Source of the DNA: Sphaerolaimus hirsutus | Taxonomy: Eukaryota > Nematoda > Chromadorea > Monhysterida > Sphaerolaimidae | Length of the DNA stretch: 64,000 nucleotides | NCBI GenBank assembly: GCA_964036195.1 | Contig: OZ038450.1 | Span: 6,140,701 to 6,204,700, forward strand | Reading direction: 5' to 3' | Part shown: piece by piece, positions 49,001 through 58,712 of the stretch | Layout: each line of letters opens with the position of its first letter | Numbering within the stretch: position 1 is the stretch's first letter | Program-made: the position numbers and the translations under genes | Notes under the pieces: generated by a model | The model's input: the letters and a program-made list of their open reading frames with translations, nothing else | Database searches by the model: none | Told to the model about the DNA's origin: nothing

Positions 49001-52000
49001 CAGCCCATTTTGAGGGGTAGTTAATTCGAGGTAATACGGTAAATTCAATCAACTACTACACTAGGTGGTATCTGTCAGAAACTGTTTATTGCTTTAGAGT
49101 GATTTATTACCTACACGTGGATCGAGCAAATCCGCGTCGCAGGCACCGAGTCGCTGCGGCTGCGGGTCGAGTCTGAGATCGACGAACTACGCAAGTTGGC
49201 TGAGGAGCACAGCTTCCGCACTTACGTCAAATTGTTTCGCCCGCCACCCGCCGCCAGTTTGTTGGCCTTGAAAAACCATTTTCTTAGCTTTTCTCTGATT
49301 TTGTGAGACCTAAATGCGGGTAATGCTGCTGAAAAAGTGATGCCGATTTCATTTTGATTGGGATTCTATTTTCACGCCATGCCGTATGAGATACTGTTCA
49401 ATTGAAGGCAGCCGTTCTATTGGAAGCTGCTGTTCTATGGGTGAATGGGTGCCAAAACCAGCCATTCTATATTGGAGGTATGCCGTTCTATTAGGAGAAA
49501 TGCAATAGATGTATTGTCGGAGCTGTGGTTCACACTCAGTTTCACAAATCCCACCTCTCCCCCCCCCCCCCGAACTCTGGCGTTTTTTTGTAAACACAAA
49601 CACAGCACATGGATCGCAGAGGGCAGCAGCGGGGCGCTGGAGCTGGACACGTACGTGCGTCTGGCGGCGCTGGGCCCGCTGCGCACCAACTGCGTGCTGG
49701 TGACGCGGCCGCCCTGGTGGCAGTCCCAAGCCCTGTAAAGTGTAAAGTGAGGTGTCAAATGTAAAGTCATGCGCAGTAAACTGTCAATTGTAATGCAAAG
49801 TTCAGTAATAAAATATTTTCTTTTTTTTGTTCTGATTGACACGTTACTTTGCATTTGACTTTACATTTGACACTACTTTACACTTTACATGGATTGGGAC
49901 TGCCGCAGTTGTCCCACGGCCACCATGAGCAGGCTCATGCACAAGCTGCTGCACTGCCCCGTCACGCTGCTCATCGCCCATGGTGAATACCGTATTTCTA
50001 CAAAAGACCCCCAGGGGGTTTATTATTTTTATTTTATTTTTTGATTCGTTGGCTCCATTCCAATGGCTCAATTCCAAGTTTTGCGTTGGTGCGTACCGTA
50101 AGACATTTTAAGTTGGTGTTTAAGACATGAGTACCGTATATCCTCGAATAAGTCCCCCTCTCGAATAACTCCCCCTCTCGAATAATCCCCTTCTTGAATA
50201 AGTCCCCCCTCTTGTGACTGTGAGGAAAAAATCCCTCCCTCGAATACCCCCTCCCACTCTGATGGGTAGATAACATTTCCACAACATTTCACATTTACAT
50301 GGTCGGGCTGAAAAGTCCCCGGGCAGTGCTCGCCATTCGCGCTAGGGGTAAGCTACGGTTAAAATTTTTTAACACGTTAATATATCAGGTGTTTGGAGTT
50401 TTCACCCAAAATTTCATTCCTCTAGCTCCACCCACTGCGGAACTGTGGGGGTTACAATTTTGGTCATTTTGTACTGCTGTACAAATGGTGCTCCAGCTCA
50501 ACGCTGCTTTAAGTTGTGATCATGAAACTTTGGCTAGTGTAAGTCACCAGTGTTGGCAATGTGCTGATAGTATTCAACACTTTCATCAACATTGTGATTA
50601 AAGTAAAATAATTATGCACATCAGGGTGATGTGCAAGAGACGTGGGAACTGTGATGGATGTTTTTGGTGATCATCTGAGATCATGTTGTATTGCAGTGAT
50701 TTTAATGTTGTTTTGAAATGTGCAGTAAATTATTATGTCAATTAAATTTCATTTGTGTTTCAATACTACTCTGTAGTGGACACATTACCTGTGTTCAACA
50801 GCAGTGTGCATGAAAAACGCCTCCTGTATTAACCTGTATTGACCAACCGTAGAGGCAGAATGATGAATTTGGTAGTGAGAGCAGTGACAGTAATGGCAAT
50901 ATGGACTACGCTTATGATATCATAGCTAATGTTGGTAAGTGCTGGCACATTGCCAACACTGGTGGCTTACACTAGCCAAAGTTTCATGATCACAACTTAA
51001 AGCAGCGTTGAGCTAGAGCACCATTTGTACATCAGTACAAAATGACCGAAATTGTAACCCTCACAGTTCCGCAGTGGGTGGAGCTAGAGGTGTGAAATTT
51101 TGGGTGAAAACTCAAAACACCTGATATATTAACGTGTTAAAATTTTATAACCGTAGCTTACCCCTAGCGCGAATGGCGAGCACTGCCCGGGGACTTTTCA
51201 GCCCGACCATGTACAAAAAACGTTTTATGTATTTAACATGTAAATATAAATATATATTATCTTGCAGCTAGTTAGCTTGAATTGTGAATTTTGTATTCCT
51301 ACAAATGATTATGTTACCAAATTTACCCTATTTGTGCAGTAAATTAATAATACCTTTTGATGAAAATTCTGATGAAAAATTAACTCCCCCCTCGAATAAC
51401 TTCCCCCTCTCGAAAAACTCCCCCCTCAAAAACTTCTGACGAAAAAATAATTCCCCAGGGGACTTATTCAAGGATATACGGTATGTTGCCTATGTATAGT
51501 GATGTGAAAAGCGCCAGAACTTTGGCGCCAAGCGCCAATGGCGCAAGAGCAAAATGGCGCCAAGCGCCATGGCGCCAGGTGCCAATGGCGCCACAGCAAA
51601 AAGGCGCCAAGCGCCAAAAGCGCCATGGCGCTTTTCGCTTTGGCGCTAGTGCCAGGCGCCAGCGTCATGGCGCTTTTACATCACTACCTACGTAGTAAAC
51701 TGTTGCCCGTGAACTATAATGGGCATGAAACCAGTGAACAAGTGAACAAGTAACCAAGTGAACAAGTAAAATCACAAGTAAAAATGTGCAGGAATGTCCG
51801 TGCCTTTAGGACTGCCCAATGACCCTCCAATGGAGTTTGGCTGCAGCATTGACATCTGGTGGATTCTGGAGCACGGCGATCTACTCGTCTACTTGGCACA
51901 AATTATCGCCAGACATTCTTACTGGAAATGGTACACAAAAGATATAGTTTTCATTCTATTACCCACCGCTAGTGATGTAAAAAGTGCCAGGACTTTGGCG

Positions 52001-55000
52001 CCAATGCCAGTCCCGGTGCTTTTTCTGTTTTTGGCAAGCGTCGGTGCCGGGTATTTTGTTCACAGAACGTTGGAAAAAAACTGCCACCACCACCAAGACA
52101 CCACTAAGCGTCAGAACGTGCCATGGCGCTTAGGTACTAAGCGCCAGCGGCGGCACAGGGTAATGGTGCAAGAAGCACCGGAAACGCCACCGAACAGGAA
52201 GCAGTCCCAGATAGGGTGTCAACAAAATCTGCACTTGCCGGTAAACGGAAAAATATGGAAAAATGAAAGGCCGGAAAACGGAAAAATTTGCTGAATATTT
52301 GCCGGAAACGGAAAGAATTTGCTAAAATTTTGCCAGAAATGGAAAAAATGCAGAAATTTATCCGGAAATAGAAAAATTTGCAGAAATCATGCTAGAAATA
52401 GAAAGAATGCACATAATTGAGAACCTGCACACATTTTTACCAGTTTGACTGAAACAGAAAAAAGAAAATTGAGCTGGAAAATGAAAAAACATTGGCAAAA
52501 CCGACAACTGAGCCGGAAAACGGAAAAAAGACTGAAAACCTGAAAATTTGGCCGGAAAACGGAAAATGGGCTGGAAAAACGGAAATGGAAAAAAATTTAA
52601 CAGCCGGAAAACGGAAACGGAAAAAAATCTGGAAAGGCAGAAAACGGAAAGTTGACACCCTAGTCCCAGACCATGTAAAGTATAATCTAAAGTGTCAAAT
52701 GTTATGTAAAATATCAACCAAAAATATATTTTAGTACTGAACTTTGCATAATAATTGACACTTTACATTTGTCTTGACCTCGACACTTTACTTTACAGGG
52801 TCTGAGATTGGCCACCATTTACCACTGCTACAGGTTTGGCTATTTTTCAGTGCCGAGTTGAGACTCTTCGTGGTGCTGCTGCCCGGTGACAAGGCTGTTC
52901 GGAAGTCAGTCGAGGCAGTAATTCGCAGAGCCAAATTGAGCGTCAGTTATAAAATGCTGCGACTGTGAAGTGTTCATCCCTAACTAAATGCCAACTTCCC
53001 TTTTTCAGCTGCAGACATTCTTTATCGAAGTGGACCACCTGGATGTAAGTTCAATTTGCAAATCTCAAATGAAGGTGCACTGTTTCGCACATAGGCCCGT
53101 TTCGCACACACATCATTTTTGTGCGAAACGGGCGTTTGTGCAAAACGGGTTTCATGCATGTGCAAAACGGGCGTTTGTGCGAAACAGGCTTACCTATGTG
53201 CGAAATAGCCCTGGCCCATCTCAAATGTCATGCAAAGTGTCAAAAGTCATGTAAAGCCAAATATCAAGTAAAAGAAGAAAATTTGTCATTTTACAGGAAA
53301 TTGCCCATGACTGTTACAGTTTTCATGACATTTTACAGGTTCTGGGAGCGTCCCCAAGCTGCATATGCTGCAAAAAAATGCAAATAACGCCACAGGTGCT
53401 GCCCTACACCGTGCACCGGACTGCGCGCACGGACTACCGCTGGCGGGCGTACAGGAAAATGCGCGTGTCGCCCAACTTTGCCACCGGCTTGCTGCAGATA
53501 GCAGCAGATTTGAATCGGGCAAAGACGCATCACGGTTAGCTTTGAAAAAAAGTGATGTTGAGAAGATGTAATTAAATATTATCTCAGAAAATCTATCAAA
53601 AATAAAATATAATTTGAATATCTGTGGAAAATCTCACCAAATTATTATTTACTCACCCCTTAAGTACAGAAAACGTAAAGTATTGGTTTCTTTTACTCAT
53701 GAGTAAACTGAGTAAACATATTTACCTCCCCCCCGGAAAATCTAAATGTGAGTATTTTTCAGAGATGCCACCCCAACTTTTATTCAAAATCACTGATTTT
53801 CATAACTTTTTGCATATTTTAAGCAAATTCCAGCTTGATATGGGCTTATATTTATATTACTTTTCGACAATTTTCCCCCTATTTTTTTGCATATTCTCTC
53901 ATTATTTTCTTCTATGCCTTCAAAAATCTATAAAATCGATCTGAAATACGTTTTCTGTACTGGTATACTTTCAAAAAGTATACGTAAAAGCGAGTACTGG
54001 AACTTTTTTTGGAGGAAACGTAAACGTATTTACTATGTACTCGAGTATGTATTTATCGAGTAAAAGTAAATACGTTTAAACAACTAAACACCTTCCCGAT
54101 CAAGTCCGGCCCCCAATTTTTTACCTTACTTCTGACGTCCTATCTACAGTTCTAGGACGCGCCAGAAGCTGAAACTTGGGGTAGATATTGGTGCAACCCC
54201 CCTCTAACTTCGCATGAATTGAAGGGGTCGCGGCGACCCCCTACAGTGTGGGTCGCCGAGTGCAAAAAAGTTTTGCAGCTTTTTTAGTGTCCCACACAGG
54301 TCCGGTCCCCACTGATTTCTTACACTGCGGGTGCCGTACCTCCAGCTGTGGGAGGGGTATAAATCTAAAATTTTGGGGATGTGTCGCCAACACCCCTCCC
54401 CTACTATACACTGGCCAGGTGGTTTTTGGCAACTCACCACAGTGTGGGGTGCAACGTTCAAAATTTAATAAAATGTTACTGTCCCACACAAGTACAGCAT
54501 CCAATTGAATTTCAAAAAATGGACACTTTTGTGTTGTTTAAACACTAATGTGGTTGACAATGTGAAATAAGCATGAAATATCCTCTAAAAATATCTTATC
54601 CAACCTAAAACTGGCCACCACATGAACCCCACCCCCCAAGTGGGTGACAAAAAAATCACTTTTCACAACTTTTTTATTAGACACTTGAACTGCTGGTTTA
54701 CAAAAATTTATAGGGAAGGGTTAAAGGTTTCAAATTGTGTAAACAACCTTACCTCCAAAATGCCTTCATAAGAAAATTTGCTGGGGGTAAATTTAAAATC
54801 ATAAATTTTGCCTATTTTTGTTCCTGCAATGATGTCATTTTTACAATTTGAAATTCACCCCCAGCAAATTTTCTTATGAAGGCATTTGTGAGGTAAGATT
54901 TTTTTCACAATTTGAGACCTTTAACCCTCCCCTATAAATTATTGTCAACCAGCCATTGAAGTGTCTTATAAAAAAGTTGTAAAAAGTTATTTTTTGTCAG

Positions 55001-58000
55001 CCACCCGGGGGGGAGGGGTTCATGTGGTGGGCGGTTTTGGGTGGGATAAGATATTTTAGTGGATATTTCAGGTTTATGTCACATTATCAAATGCTTAAGT
55101 GTTAAAACAACACAAACGTGTTCATTTTTTTAAATGCAATCTGGTGCTGGACTTGTGTGGGACTGTAATGTTTTAACAAACTTTTAGCGCTGTGCCCCAC
55201 ACTGTGGTGAGTTGCCAAAAACCGCCTGGCCAGTGTATAGTAGGGGAGGGGTGTTGGGGACACATCCCCAAAATTTTAGATTTTTACCCCACCCACAGCA
55301 GGAGATCCGGCACCCGCAGTGTAGGAAATCAAGTGGGGGCCGGACCTGTGCAGGACAGTGAAAACGCCGCAAATTTTTTTCACATATATGGCGACCCCCT
55401 CTATAGTGAGTCGCCGCTGCCCCATTTATTCATGAGGGGTAGTGGGGGGTTGCGCCTATGTACCACCCAAGTTTTAGTTTTCCATCCCTCCCACAACCGG
55501 AGATACGGCCTGCGAAGTGAAAAAAATAGGCGGCCGGACTTGATCGGGAAGGTGTTTATGACTGACAGTGATATTTCACACTGTAGAGTGGGAGCAAATT
55601 GGCAATGTTATATTACAGTAGCATATCACATTCACAGGTTATTATTACACAGTAGCATGAATAAATGAAGCTTTGACACTCAAAATGCCCGAACCAATGA
55701 AAACAGCCACCAATGGTAATGTGTACATGTGTACGTGTAAAACATTGCAAAATACCTAATGCACGTCTAACAGAAATTTTGCATTTTTGAATTTAAAAAA
55801 AATCATTTCCCACCCTGTGAATTAAAAAAATCTGACCTTTTTAAATAAAAATCAGTTGAAAAATAAAGCGCCATCCCTAATCAAGGCTGAAAAATCAAAT
55901 TCACCAACTTCATTTATTTATTTTAGTTACAAACCTGTTTACTCAAGAGGTAGAGTTGTCACTGAACTTACCAGGGGGCAATCCCAAGCTCTGTAAAGTG
56001 TCAAATATAAAGTCAAATGCAAGGTAAACTGTCAATTGTCATGCAAAGTTCAGTAATGAAATCTTTTCTTTTTTGATTCATCGACAGTTTACTTTGCATT
56101 TGACTTTACATTTGACACTTTACAGGGCTTGGAATTGCCCCAGATAACTTCACTTAGGTATATCTTACAAAGCCAATTAATTTACATTTATGCTACGATT
56201 ACAGCTCGGGCGTAAAATTCCAGCGTAAAATTCCATCGCAAAATTGATTACATAAAAGTGGATGATGATGCAGGTCTGCAATTTTTCATGGAGAATATGT
56301 TTATCAATACCTTCATTGTGTCCGAAGGTCATCATCCACAGTCACTGCATTTGATTGTGGAAATTCAAAAATTTCTATTTTACGCTGGAATTTTACGCCA
56401 GCTGAAGAAAAGTCAATTCTACGCCAGGTGATTGCATGCAATGACATAGCGTAAAATTGATTTTTCTTCAGCTGGCGTAAAATTCCAGCGTAAAATAGAA
56501 ATTTTTGAATTTCCACTATCAAATTGCAGTGACTGTGGATGATGACTCTCGGACACAATGAAGGTATTGCTAAACATATTCTCCATGAAAAATTGCAGAC
56601 CTGTATCATCATCCACTTTTATGTAATCAATTTTGCGATGGAATTTTACGCTGGAATTTTACGCCCGAGCTGTAATCGCTCCATTACAAATACACATGTT
56701 TATTACTTACAGAAAGAACACCGAGGGTCATGCCTTCTGTCATCAATAATGCCTTCTCCTTTATTTTGAACCCTTGATTTTCACTCAGGGTGCTTCAGAT
56801 TTTTATAGTGCCTTAAACAAATGAAAACTCGCAGATCAAGAAAGGGTGCTGCCAAAGAAAGCTAGTGAGTTTTTTTCATCAAAACTATTTTTCCTTGTCA
56901 ATTTCCTCCAACCTGATGGCAGAGTAGTGGTGTAAAAAGCACCAGAGCTTTGGCGCCATGCGCGCCATGGCGCTTTTCCCACACCCAGCGACAAGCGCCA
57001 ATGGTTCCAGAGGAAAATGGCGCCAAGGCCGGAAGCATTGTGGGGCTTTTTGGATTGGCGCTAGCGCCAGGTATTTTGTTCCTGGCACCGGCCAAAGATA
57101 TGCCAAACCAATGGCGCTTTACACAGGCATCGCACCAAGCACCAATGGCGCAGCAGAAAAATAGTGCCAAGTGCCAAAAGCGCCATGGCGCTTTTACATC
57201 ACTATGTCAGAGTGGACAGAACTTTCAAAACTTTCTCCTAAAAACTTTAAAATCTAGACCGCGTTAGCAGGGAATCTAAAAAAATCAACTGAAATCATAT
57301 GACAGGGTGCCGGATTGTTACCAGAAAAGTATTTTTACCTGCAACAAAACTTCTATCCTCACATCACAGATGCAGTATACAATGTTGGAGCCACGAAAAA
57401 GTTGAATGGATTTATGACAAAACACTCTAGCAAAAGCAACTTGGTGATTGGCAATGCGCCAGCTCCCCCAATGTCCTCTACGTTGGTGGGTCTATTTTAA
57501 TCTAAAAAACATTTTGAAACTTCTCAGATAGTGTGTGAACGCAGTATGATTATTTGAGAAAATATGGTATTTTTGGTTTTTGGTTATTTTTAACCTGGTT
57601 TCACCCTCTTCCTACATCACTTTCTAATCGTATAAAGGCATATTGTGCATACACACACTAGTATTCACCGTGACTTCATGTGAAAACTGAAAGTTTTTCA
57701 AATGCAAATAAATGAACACGGTTGAATGATTCAACTTAATTTAAATTAATGAAAGTTAAAAATTTAAATTAATGAAAGTTAAAATTTGAAAATTTGATAA
57801 CTAAAACACATATAGCACACAAAAAGAGTAGGCTGGATGTCGCCATGTCGCCATTTCAGTGTTCACATCAGTCACGGTGAAAACTAGTGTGTAGGGCCAT
57901 TGTTTCCAACTTACAGGTACCGCTATACATCCGTTATACAAACGCGCTGTTTGGCAATCTGCCGAGGACTTTGGTGGTGCGCGGCACGGACCGCGAGATG

Positions 58001-58012
58001 ATAAAGCATTAG
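32755..58012 (+). CDS. KCC: K-Cl cotransporter KCC-B (SLC12 family), tandem paralog of KCC-A, 26 coding exons, 1048 aa
   Basis: Same role as KCC-A. Coding exons: 32755-32898, 34868-34971, 35140-35293, 35828-36044, 36883-37004, 37881-37988, 38868-38951, 39121-39241, 39634-39681, 39990-40171, 40481-40547, 40622-40692, 41124-41316, 41699-41850, 42888-43085, 44459-44607, 47755-47885, 49143-49256, 49620-49716, 49909-49982, 51792-51930, 52851-52941, 53009-53044, 53396-53534, 57370-57485, 57917-58012. They total 3147 nt in one open frame. Apart from exon 1, part of exon 2 and exon 17, every homologous exon has exactly the KCC-A length. The ATG at 32755 was chosen because the upstream ATG at 32741 runs into a stop. 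No frameshift or nonsense codon appears, so it looks functional. Four exons (homologs of 2, 6, 10, 16) are split by transposon-derived introns. Confidence 0.93.
34972..35139 (+). mobile_element. Introner-type element acting as intron (splits KCC-B exon 2), 168 bp
   Basis: The whole intron is one transposon-like unit. It begins GTATCACTCCCAGACCCTG and ends CAGGGTCTGGGAGTGGCCGC + AG, so the ends are inverted repeats of each other. Inside are the inverted motifs typical of the family (AATGTTATGCAAAGTGTCAA and its complement near 35085-35110). Donor CAG/GTATCA and acceptor CCGCAG/GG sit at the outer edges. Splicing gives codon AG/G (phase 2) and joins the frame to the TM1 coding sequence. KCC-A has one uninterrupted 231-nt exon here, although sequence before TM1 is poorly conserved, so this is the least certain of the four gains. 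Confidence 0.85.
35319..35485 (+). mobile_element. Degenerate introner-family copy in KCC-B intron following exon 2
   Basis: The interior retains AAAATGCCACGCAAAATGTC, a TAATAAAATATTTAATTTTT core and TTGACTTCACACTTAACAGG. The termini are heavily mutated (GGGCTCGTGACTACC on the right). It lies just after the splice donor at 35294. Confidence 0.6.
36191..36493. repeat. GGCGCC-family repeat, KCC-B intron 3
   Basis: Starts AGTGATGTAAAAGCGCCAAT and ends with TTTTACATTACT. Units carry TTGGCGCTTGGCGC. The block can form many hairpins because GGCGCC is self-complementary. Confidence 0.78.
38055..38699 (+). mobile_element. hAT-like non-autonomous element in KCC-B intron 5, perfect 8-bp TSD
   Basis: Termini TAGGGTTGG and CCAACCCTA, with perfect octamer ATCAAACA at 38047-38054 and 38700-38707. 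The ends are A/T homopolymer-rich with repeated AACGTTT/AAACATCGG. No open frame for a transposase. Other copies: 1-565 and shorter ones at 63374-63435 and 63560-63615. Confidence 0.87.
38952..39120 (+). mobile_element. Introner-type element acting as intron (splits KCC-B exon 6), 169 bp
   Basis: The intron starts GTGCCAGTCCCGGACCCTG and ends GGGTCTGGGACTGCCCCCAG, forming inverted terminal repeats of at least 25 bp with few mismatches. It interrupts coding DNA between CAG (Gln) and CTG (Leu), phase 0. KCC-A reads straight through the same codons (GACTGCCAGCTCTACTGC). The two flanking KCC-B exons sum to 205 nt, exactly the KCC-A exon. Flanks CCAGGTG on the left and CCAGCTG on the right may be a diverged 7-8 bp target duplication. 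If so, a single C-to-G change made the GT donor. Confidence 0.95.
40693..41123 (+). mobile_element. Introner-type element acting as intron (splits KCC-B exon 10), 431 bp with nested insertion
   Basis: The termini are GTGCCACTCCCGGACCCTG and GGGTCTGGGACTGCCCCCAG. It lies between CTG (Leu) and GTC (Val), phase 0, in the coding DNA just after the SGDLKDPQRSVPWGT stretch. KCC-A has an uninterrupted 264-nt exon, and the two KCC-B parts sum to 264. The extra length comes from an unrelated 220-bp element at 40795-41014 inserted inside it. Without that insertion the intron would be about 210 bp, similar to its relatives. Confidence 0.95.
40795..41014 (+). mobile_element. Short element, copy 2, nested inside the introner 40693-41123
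   Basis: Same start and end motifs as 13046-13274, roughly 85 percent alike by eye. Its position inside the introner shows that a freshly made intron can be enlarged by ordinary transposition. Confidence 0.8.
42351..42750. repeat. CCGTATT-family element, KCC-B intron 11
   Basis: TACCGTATTTCTTCAAAATA at the left and TATTTCGAGGAAATACGGTA at the right are inverted ends, with GGGGGGTATTTCGAGG blocks on each side. About 400 bp. Confidence 0.8.
43627..43840 (+). mobile_element. Introner-family copy in KCC-B intron 43086-44458
   Basis: Ends are GGGCCATTCCCAAACCATG and CATGATTTGGGACTGGCACC, inverted repeats matching the family consensus. About 214 bp. It ends in CACCAG, a usable acceptor, but the next coding exon starts 600 bp downstream. 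Confidence 0.75.
44459..58012 (+). CDS. KCC: KCC-B cytosolic C-terminal domain
   Basis: Exon 44459-44607 gives GDSMGGLKQSAASLALF. Exon 47755-47885 starts CWHPRIHIMAWDIE. The split exon 49620-49716 plus 49909-49982 gives LGPLRTNCVLVTRPP then CCPTATMSRLMHK. Exon 51792-51930 has SIDIWWILEHGDLL. Exon 52851-52941 gives AELRLFVVLLPGDK. Exon 57370-57485 has GATKKLNGFMTKHS, and the last exon ends LPRTLVVRGTD then EMIKH-stop. The vertebrate phospho-Thr of HTAVKLNE is Ala here, with a Thr one residue later. Intron 53535-57369 before the penultimate exon is 3.8 kb and carries two foldback elements; its KCC-A homolog (26229-30860) is also long. Confidence 0.9.
45880..46360. repeat. GGCGCC-family repeats, several decayed copies, KCC-B intron 44608-47754
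   Basis: At least two AGTGATGTAAAAG starts (45880, 45924) and a TTTTCACATCACT end (46156), followed by a more decayed stretch to TTTTACATGTC near 46360. Confidence 0.7.
46834..47351. mobile_element. Foldback element with TA-flanked TACATGGTCCGG ends
   Basis: Left arm from TACATGGTCCGGCTGAAAAG, right arm ending CTTTTCAGCCGGACCATGTA. Arms are about 220 bp and nearly perfect. The centre holds a GGCGCC-family repeat (47061-47130). The TA at both outer edges fits a TA-target transposon; mariner affinity is only a guess. Confidence 0.82.
48266..49042. repeat. Two adjacent CCGTATT-family elements, KCC-B intron 47886-49142
   Basis: The first spans 48266-48690 and is the uninterrupted counterpart of 28339-30242. 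The second (48760-49042) lies in the opposite orientation. Both end in ACCGTATT/AATACGGT. Confidence 0.75.
49717..49908 (+). mobile_element. Introner-type element acting as intron (splits KCC-B exon 16), 192 bp, second subfamily
   Basis: Starts GTGGCAGTCCCAAGCCCTG and ends GGATTGGGACTGCCGCAG. The interior differs from the other three introns: AAGTGTAAAGTGAGG-type ends and an AGTAATAAAATATTTTC core, matching copies at 55971 and 61374. It splits the TGC TGC (Cys-Cys) codons, phase 2. KCC-A reads CCGCCCTGCTGCCCCACG without a break. Flanking exons of 97 and 74 nt sum to 171, the exact KCC-A exon length. Confidence 0.95.
50296..51213. mobile_element. Longer foldback relative with unique centre
   Basis: Same termini as 46834-47351 (TACATGGTCGGGCTGAAAAG and its complement). 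Arms extend about 280 bp, to TCATGAAACTTTGGCTAGTG and its complement near 50950. The centre (about 50600-50930) is unique and contains an exon-like stretch, AG/AGGCAGAATGATGAATTTG at 50855 ending GCTAATGTTG/GTAAGT at 50936. That stretch could encode an acidic peptide (SESSDSNGNMDYAYDIIANV), possibly a relic of the parent element. Confidence 0.8.
52200..52815 (+). mobile_element. Introner-family copy split by a nested TIR element, KCC-B intron before exon 52851
   Basis: An introner left tip (AGCAGTCCCAGA) is followed at about 52211 by an unrelated element with ends TAGGGTGTCAAC and GTTGACACCCTA (to about 52664). The introner then resumes at TAGTCCCAGACCATGTAAAG and ends ACAGGGTCTGAGATTGG. The inner element is rich in CGGAAAA/TTTTCCG and uses TA at both borders. 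A fragment with the same AGGGTGTCAACTTTCC end lies at 32450. Confidence 0.65.
53214..53357 (+). mobile_element. Truncated introner-family copy in KCC-B intron 53045-53395
   Basis: The interior ATGTCATGCAAAGTGTCAAA and the right end TTTTACAGGTTCTGGGAGCG are present, but the left terminus is missing. It lies 40 bp upstream of the acceptor of exon 53396. Confidence 0.6.
54085..55558. mobile_element. 1.47-kb foldback element in KCC-B intron 53535-57369
   Basis: Ends TAAACACCTTCCCGATC and GATCGGGAAGGTGTTTA pair, with long arms meeting near 54830. It is clearly a relative of 28511-29970 (same end motif, same length, matching arm segments such as AAATTTTGGGGATGTG) but substantially diverged. Confidence 0.83.
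55971..56143 (+). mobile_element. Introner-family copy (second subfamily) in KCC-B intron 53535-57369
   Basis: Ends CCAGGGGGCAATCCCAAGC and ACAGGGCTTGGAATTGCCCC pair as inverted repeats. The AGTAATGAAATCTTTTC core matches the subfamily of 49717-49908. Confidence 0.75.
56197..56677. mobile_element. 481-bp foldback element
   Basis: GATTACAGCTCGGGCGTAAA at the left pairs with TTTACGCCCGAGCTGTAATC at the right. Arms are about 215 bp, loop around 56412-56458. The interior repeats the motif AAAATTCCAGCGTAAAATTC. No reading frame. Confidence 0.85.
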
Positions 58013-58712
58013 CGTATAACCTGTCTGATAGCACCATGTGATTCCTCAATAGTGAACTACTGATATACGGTAAAGCAGAAATATTCTATCAGAAGAAATA
58101 CGATAAATTTAAACTCATTCATGAGTGAATCATCACTTACTCAAAGAACTCAGTCATCTTACAATGAAATCAATGTGATCATCACTAGCATCAATTACCT
58201 ACAGTAATGTCAAATTTCACACTTGCATACACAAAAATTGAGAAGTATTTACCTAAATAGTGAAGCTACATATAGGGCGGCAGACGGTACGGCCTTGCGG
58301 TAAACCGTACGGTAAATTTCCAATTTTGTGGTAAACGATACAGTACGGTAAATCTTCAATTTTGCGGTAAACGGTACGGTACGGTAAATCTGAAAAGTGC
58401 GGTACGCGGTACGGTAAATTTTCGATTGTCAGAACTGTATCAATACCGGACAACTTTTACTTCTATTCTGCAGAGGTAGCTACATATACTCAAAATTTAG
58501 TTATACTCAAAAAGTTATGCATCAATGCGGAACTAAAGACAACCGTTGAATCAAATTCAATCACACAATCCAATTCAGGGGGTATTTCGAGGAAATACGG
58601 TACTTGCAGAGGCAAAAGTGTATGAATGCATAAAATTTGTCAACAAATCAAATCAACAAAGTCAAAATTTGTAAAACGTTAAGTCAACACACCTTTCACT
58701 CTACAATTTTAC

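Noticed and set aside
49620-49716. Clear 8-bp target duplications for all four introner introns
   Set aside because: Only partial similarity is visible (for example CCAGGTG/CCAGCTG); I could not establish one TSD length across the four.
49349-49854. Minus-strand frames of 126 and 139 codons
   Set aside because: Antisense of the KCC-B split exon and its introner.
34972-49908. Alternative explanation that KCC-A lost four introns
   Set aside because: The four introns are recognisable members of one dispersed TIR family that also lies outside introns. Loss would require selective removal of exactly these.
52241-52665. Lysine/glutamate-rich frames and their antisense
   Set aside because: They come from GGAAAA repeats inside a TIR element ending GTTGACACCC.
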